DNA of 5,827 bases from Candidatus Sivonenia alaskensis PMM_0068 (GTDB lineage Bacteria; Cyanobacteriota; Cyanobacteriia; Gloeobacterales; PMM-0068). Under the pieces are notes generated by a model. That model was not told the origin of the DNA. It saw only the letters and a program-made list of their open reading frames with translations, and did no database searches. The stretch covers positions 1 to 5,827 of the forward strand of contig CASBPW010000057.1 of NCBI GenBank assembly GCA_949127685.1. Reading direction: 5' to 3'. Shown here in pieces: positions 5,268-5,827 of the stretch; positions within the stretch are counted from its first letter, which is position 1, and every line of letters starts with the position of its first letter. A program made the position numbers and the translations under genes.

Positions 5268-5827
5268 ATGACTCTTTCTGCCCGCCAAATTGCTTTGAAT
5301 GCCTTACTCAAACTGGATTTTGCTGAAGGGGTTTACATTAGTGAGGTATTGGATCGACAACTCAAGCAAAGTCTTTTAACCCATCAAGAACGAGGATTGG
5401 CTACGGAATTAGTGTATGGGGTAACGCGCCAGAAACTCCTGCTGGATCACCTTATCGAGCAAGCCACCAAACGCACTGTGGAGCAACAGTCTCCGGTCTT
5501 ATTAAATATCTTGCGTTTGGGCCTTTATCAACTAAGGTTTTTGTCCCATATTCCCGTTCAGGCGGTAGTTCATAGTGCGGTAGATCTAGCAAAAGAGAAT
5601 AAGCTACAACGCTTGAGTACGGTAGTAAATGGTGTTCTCCGGAACTATCTACGCGAACTAAACCAACAGCAAGAGGCCGACGCCGTCGATATCCTGGCTT
5701 TACCGGAAGACCCTAAAGCGAAGCTCAGCATTTTCTATAGCTTTCCTCTGTGGATCGTGGATTTGTGGTGGCAACAACTGGGTCCAGAAGAATGTTCTAA
5801 ACTCCTTAGTTGGTTTAACTGTACTCC
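5268..5827 (+). CDS. rsmB: 16S rRNA (cytosine-967-C5)-methyltransferase RsmB, partial (3' end beyond window)
   Basis: The frame is open from the ATG at 5268 to the right edge, giving 186 complete codons of a protein usually about 440-450 residues long. The visible part is the N-terminal NusB-like RNA-binding domain, about residues 4-130: ARQIALNALLKLD at 5-17, ERGLATELVYGVTRQ at 41-55, LRLGLYQLRFLSHIP at 82-96 and VVNGVLRNYLR at 119-129. The start of the linker to the methyltransferase domain follows, with YSFPLWIVDLWWQQLG at 157-172, typical of RsmB (Sun). The S-adenosylmethionine-binding site and catalytic cysteines lie outside the window. The enzyme methylates C967 of 16S rRNA in E. coli. 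The start is supported by the normal N-terminus, but the Shine-Dalgarno sequence is absent or very weak. The gene diverges from orf89 and has no visible link to the minus-strand genes. Confidence 0.93.
   Translation, partial: MTLSARQIALNALLKLDFAEGVYISEVLDRQLKQSLLTHQERGLATELVYGVTRQKLLLDHLIEQATKRTVEQQSPVLLNILRLGLYQLRFLSHIPVQAVVHSAVDLAKENKLQRLSTVVNGVLRNYLRELNQQQEADAVDILALPEDPKAKLSIFYSFPLWIVDLWWQQLGPEECSKLLSWFNCT

Overview
The window comes from a cyanobacterium. Three things show this: an ndhC-ndhK-ndhJ cluster for the photosynthetic NDH-1 complex, a DNA polymerase III alpha subunit that stops partway and ends in the N-terminal half of the split DnaE intein (a cyanobacterial hallmark), and a cyanobacterial-type RsmB. 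The genus cannot be fixed from the sequence alone.

Layout. On the minus strand, reading right to left: a small unrecognised gene (orf89, 4866-5135); a 214-bp spacer with several inverted repeats and the likely ndhC promoter; the tight operon ndhC (4283-4651), ndhK (3576-4292) and ndhJ (3038-3571); a short spacer with a possible terminator and the likely dnaE promoter; dnaE-N with its 100-residue N-intein (277-2844); and, two bases after the dnaE-N stop codon, the 5' part of a LAGLIDADG homing endonuclease gene that runs off the left edge (1-274). On the plus strand at the right edge, divergent from orf89, is the 5' part of rsmB (5268-5827).

How the genes work together. NdhC, NdhK and NdhJ are neighbouring subunits of NDH-1: a membrane anchor, the cluster-N2 subunit and a peripheral-arm subunit. 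DnaE-N carries the PHP and catalytic palm regions of the replicative polymerase. It must be joined to a separately encoded DnaE-C by trans-splicing, and no DnaE-C or C-intein is visible here.

Main discovery candidate. The endonuclease gene sits where the endonuclease domain lies in a full-length intein, directly after the N-terminal splicing half. It is nevertheless a separate reading frame with its own start codon and N-terminal helix-turn-helix region. As far as I know the well-studied cyanobacterial DnaE split inteins lack an associated endonuclease, so this could be an intermediate in intein splitting, an endonuclease acting in trans for a split intein, or a later invasion of the intein 3' end. 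The sequence to the left of the window decides between these.
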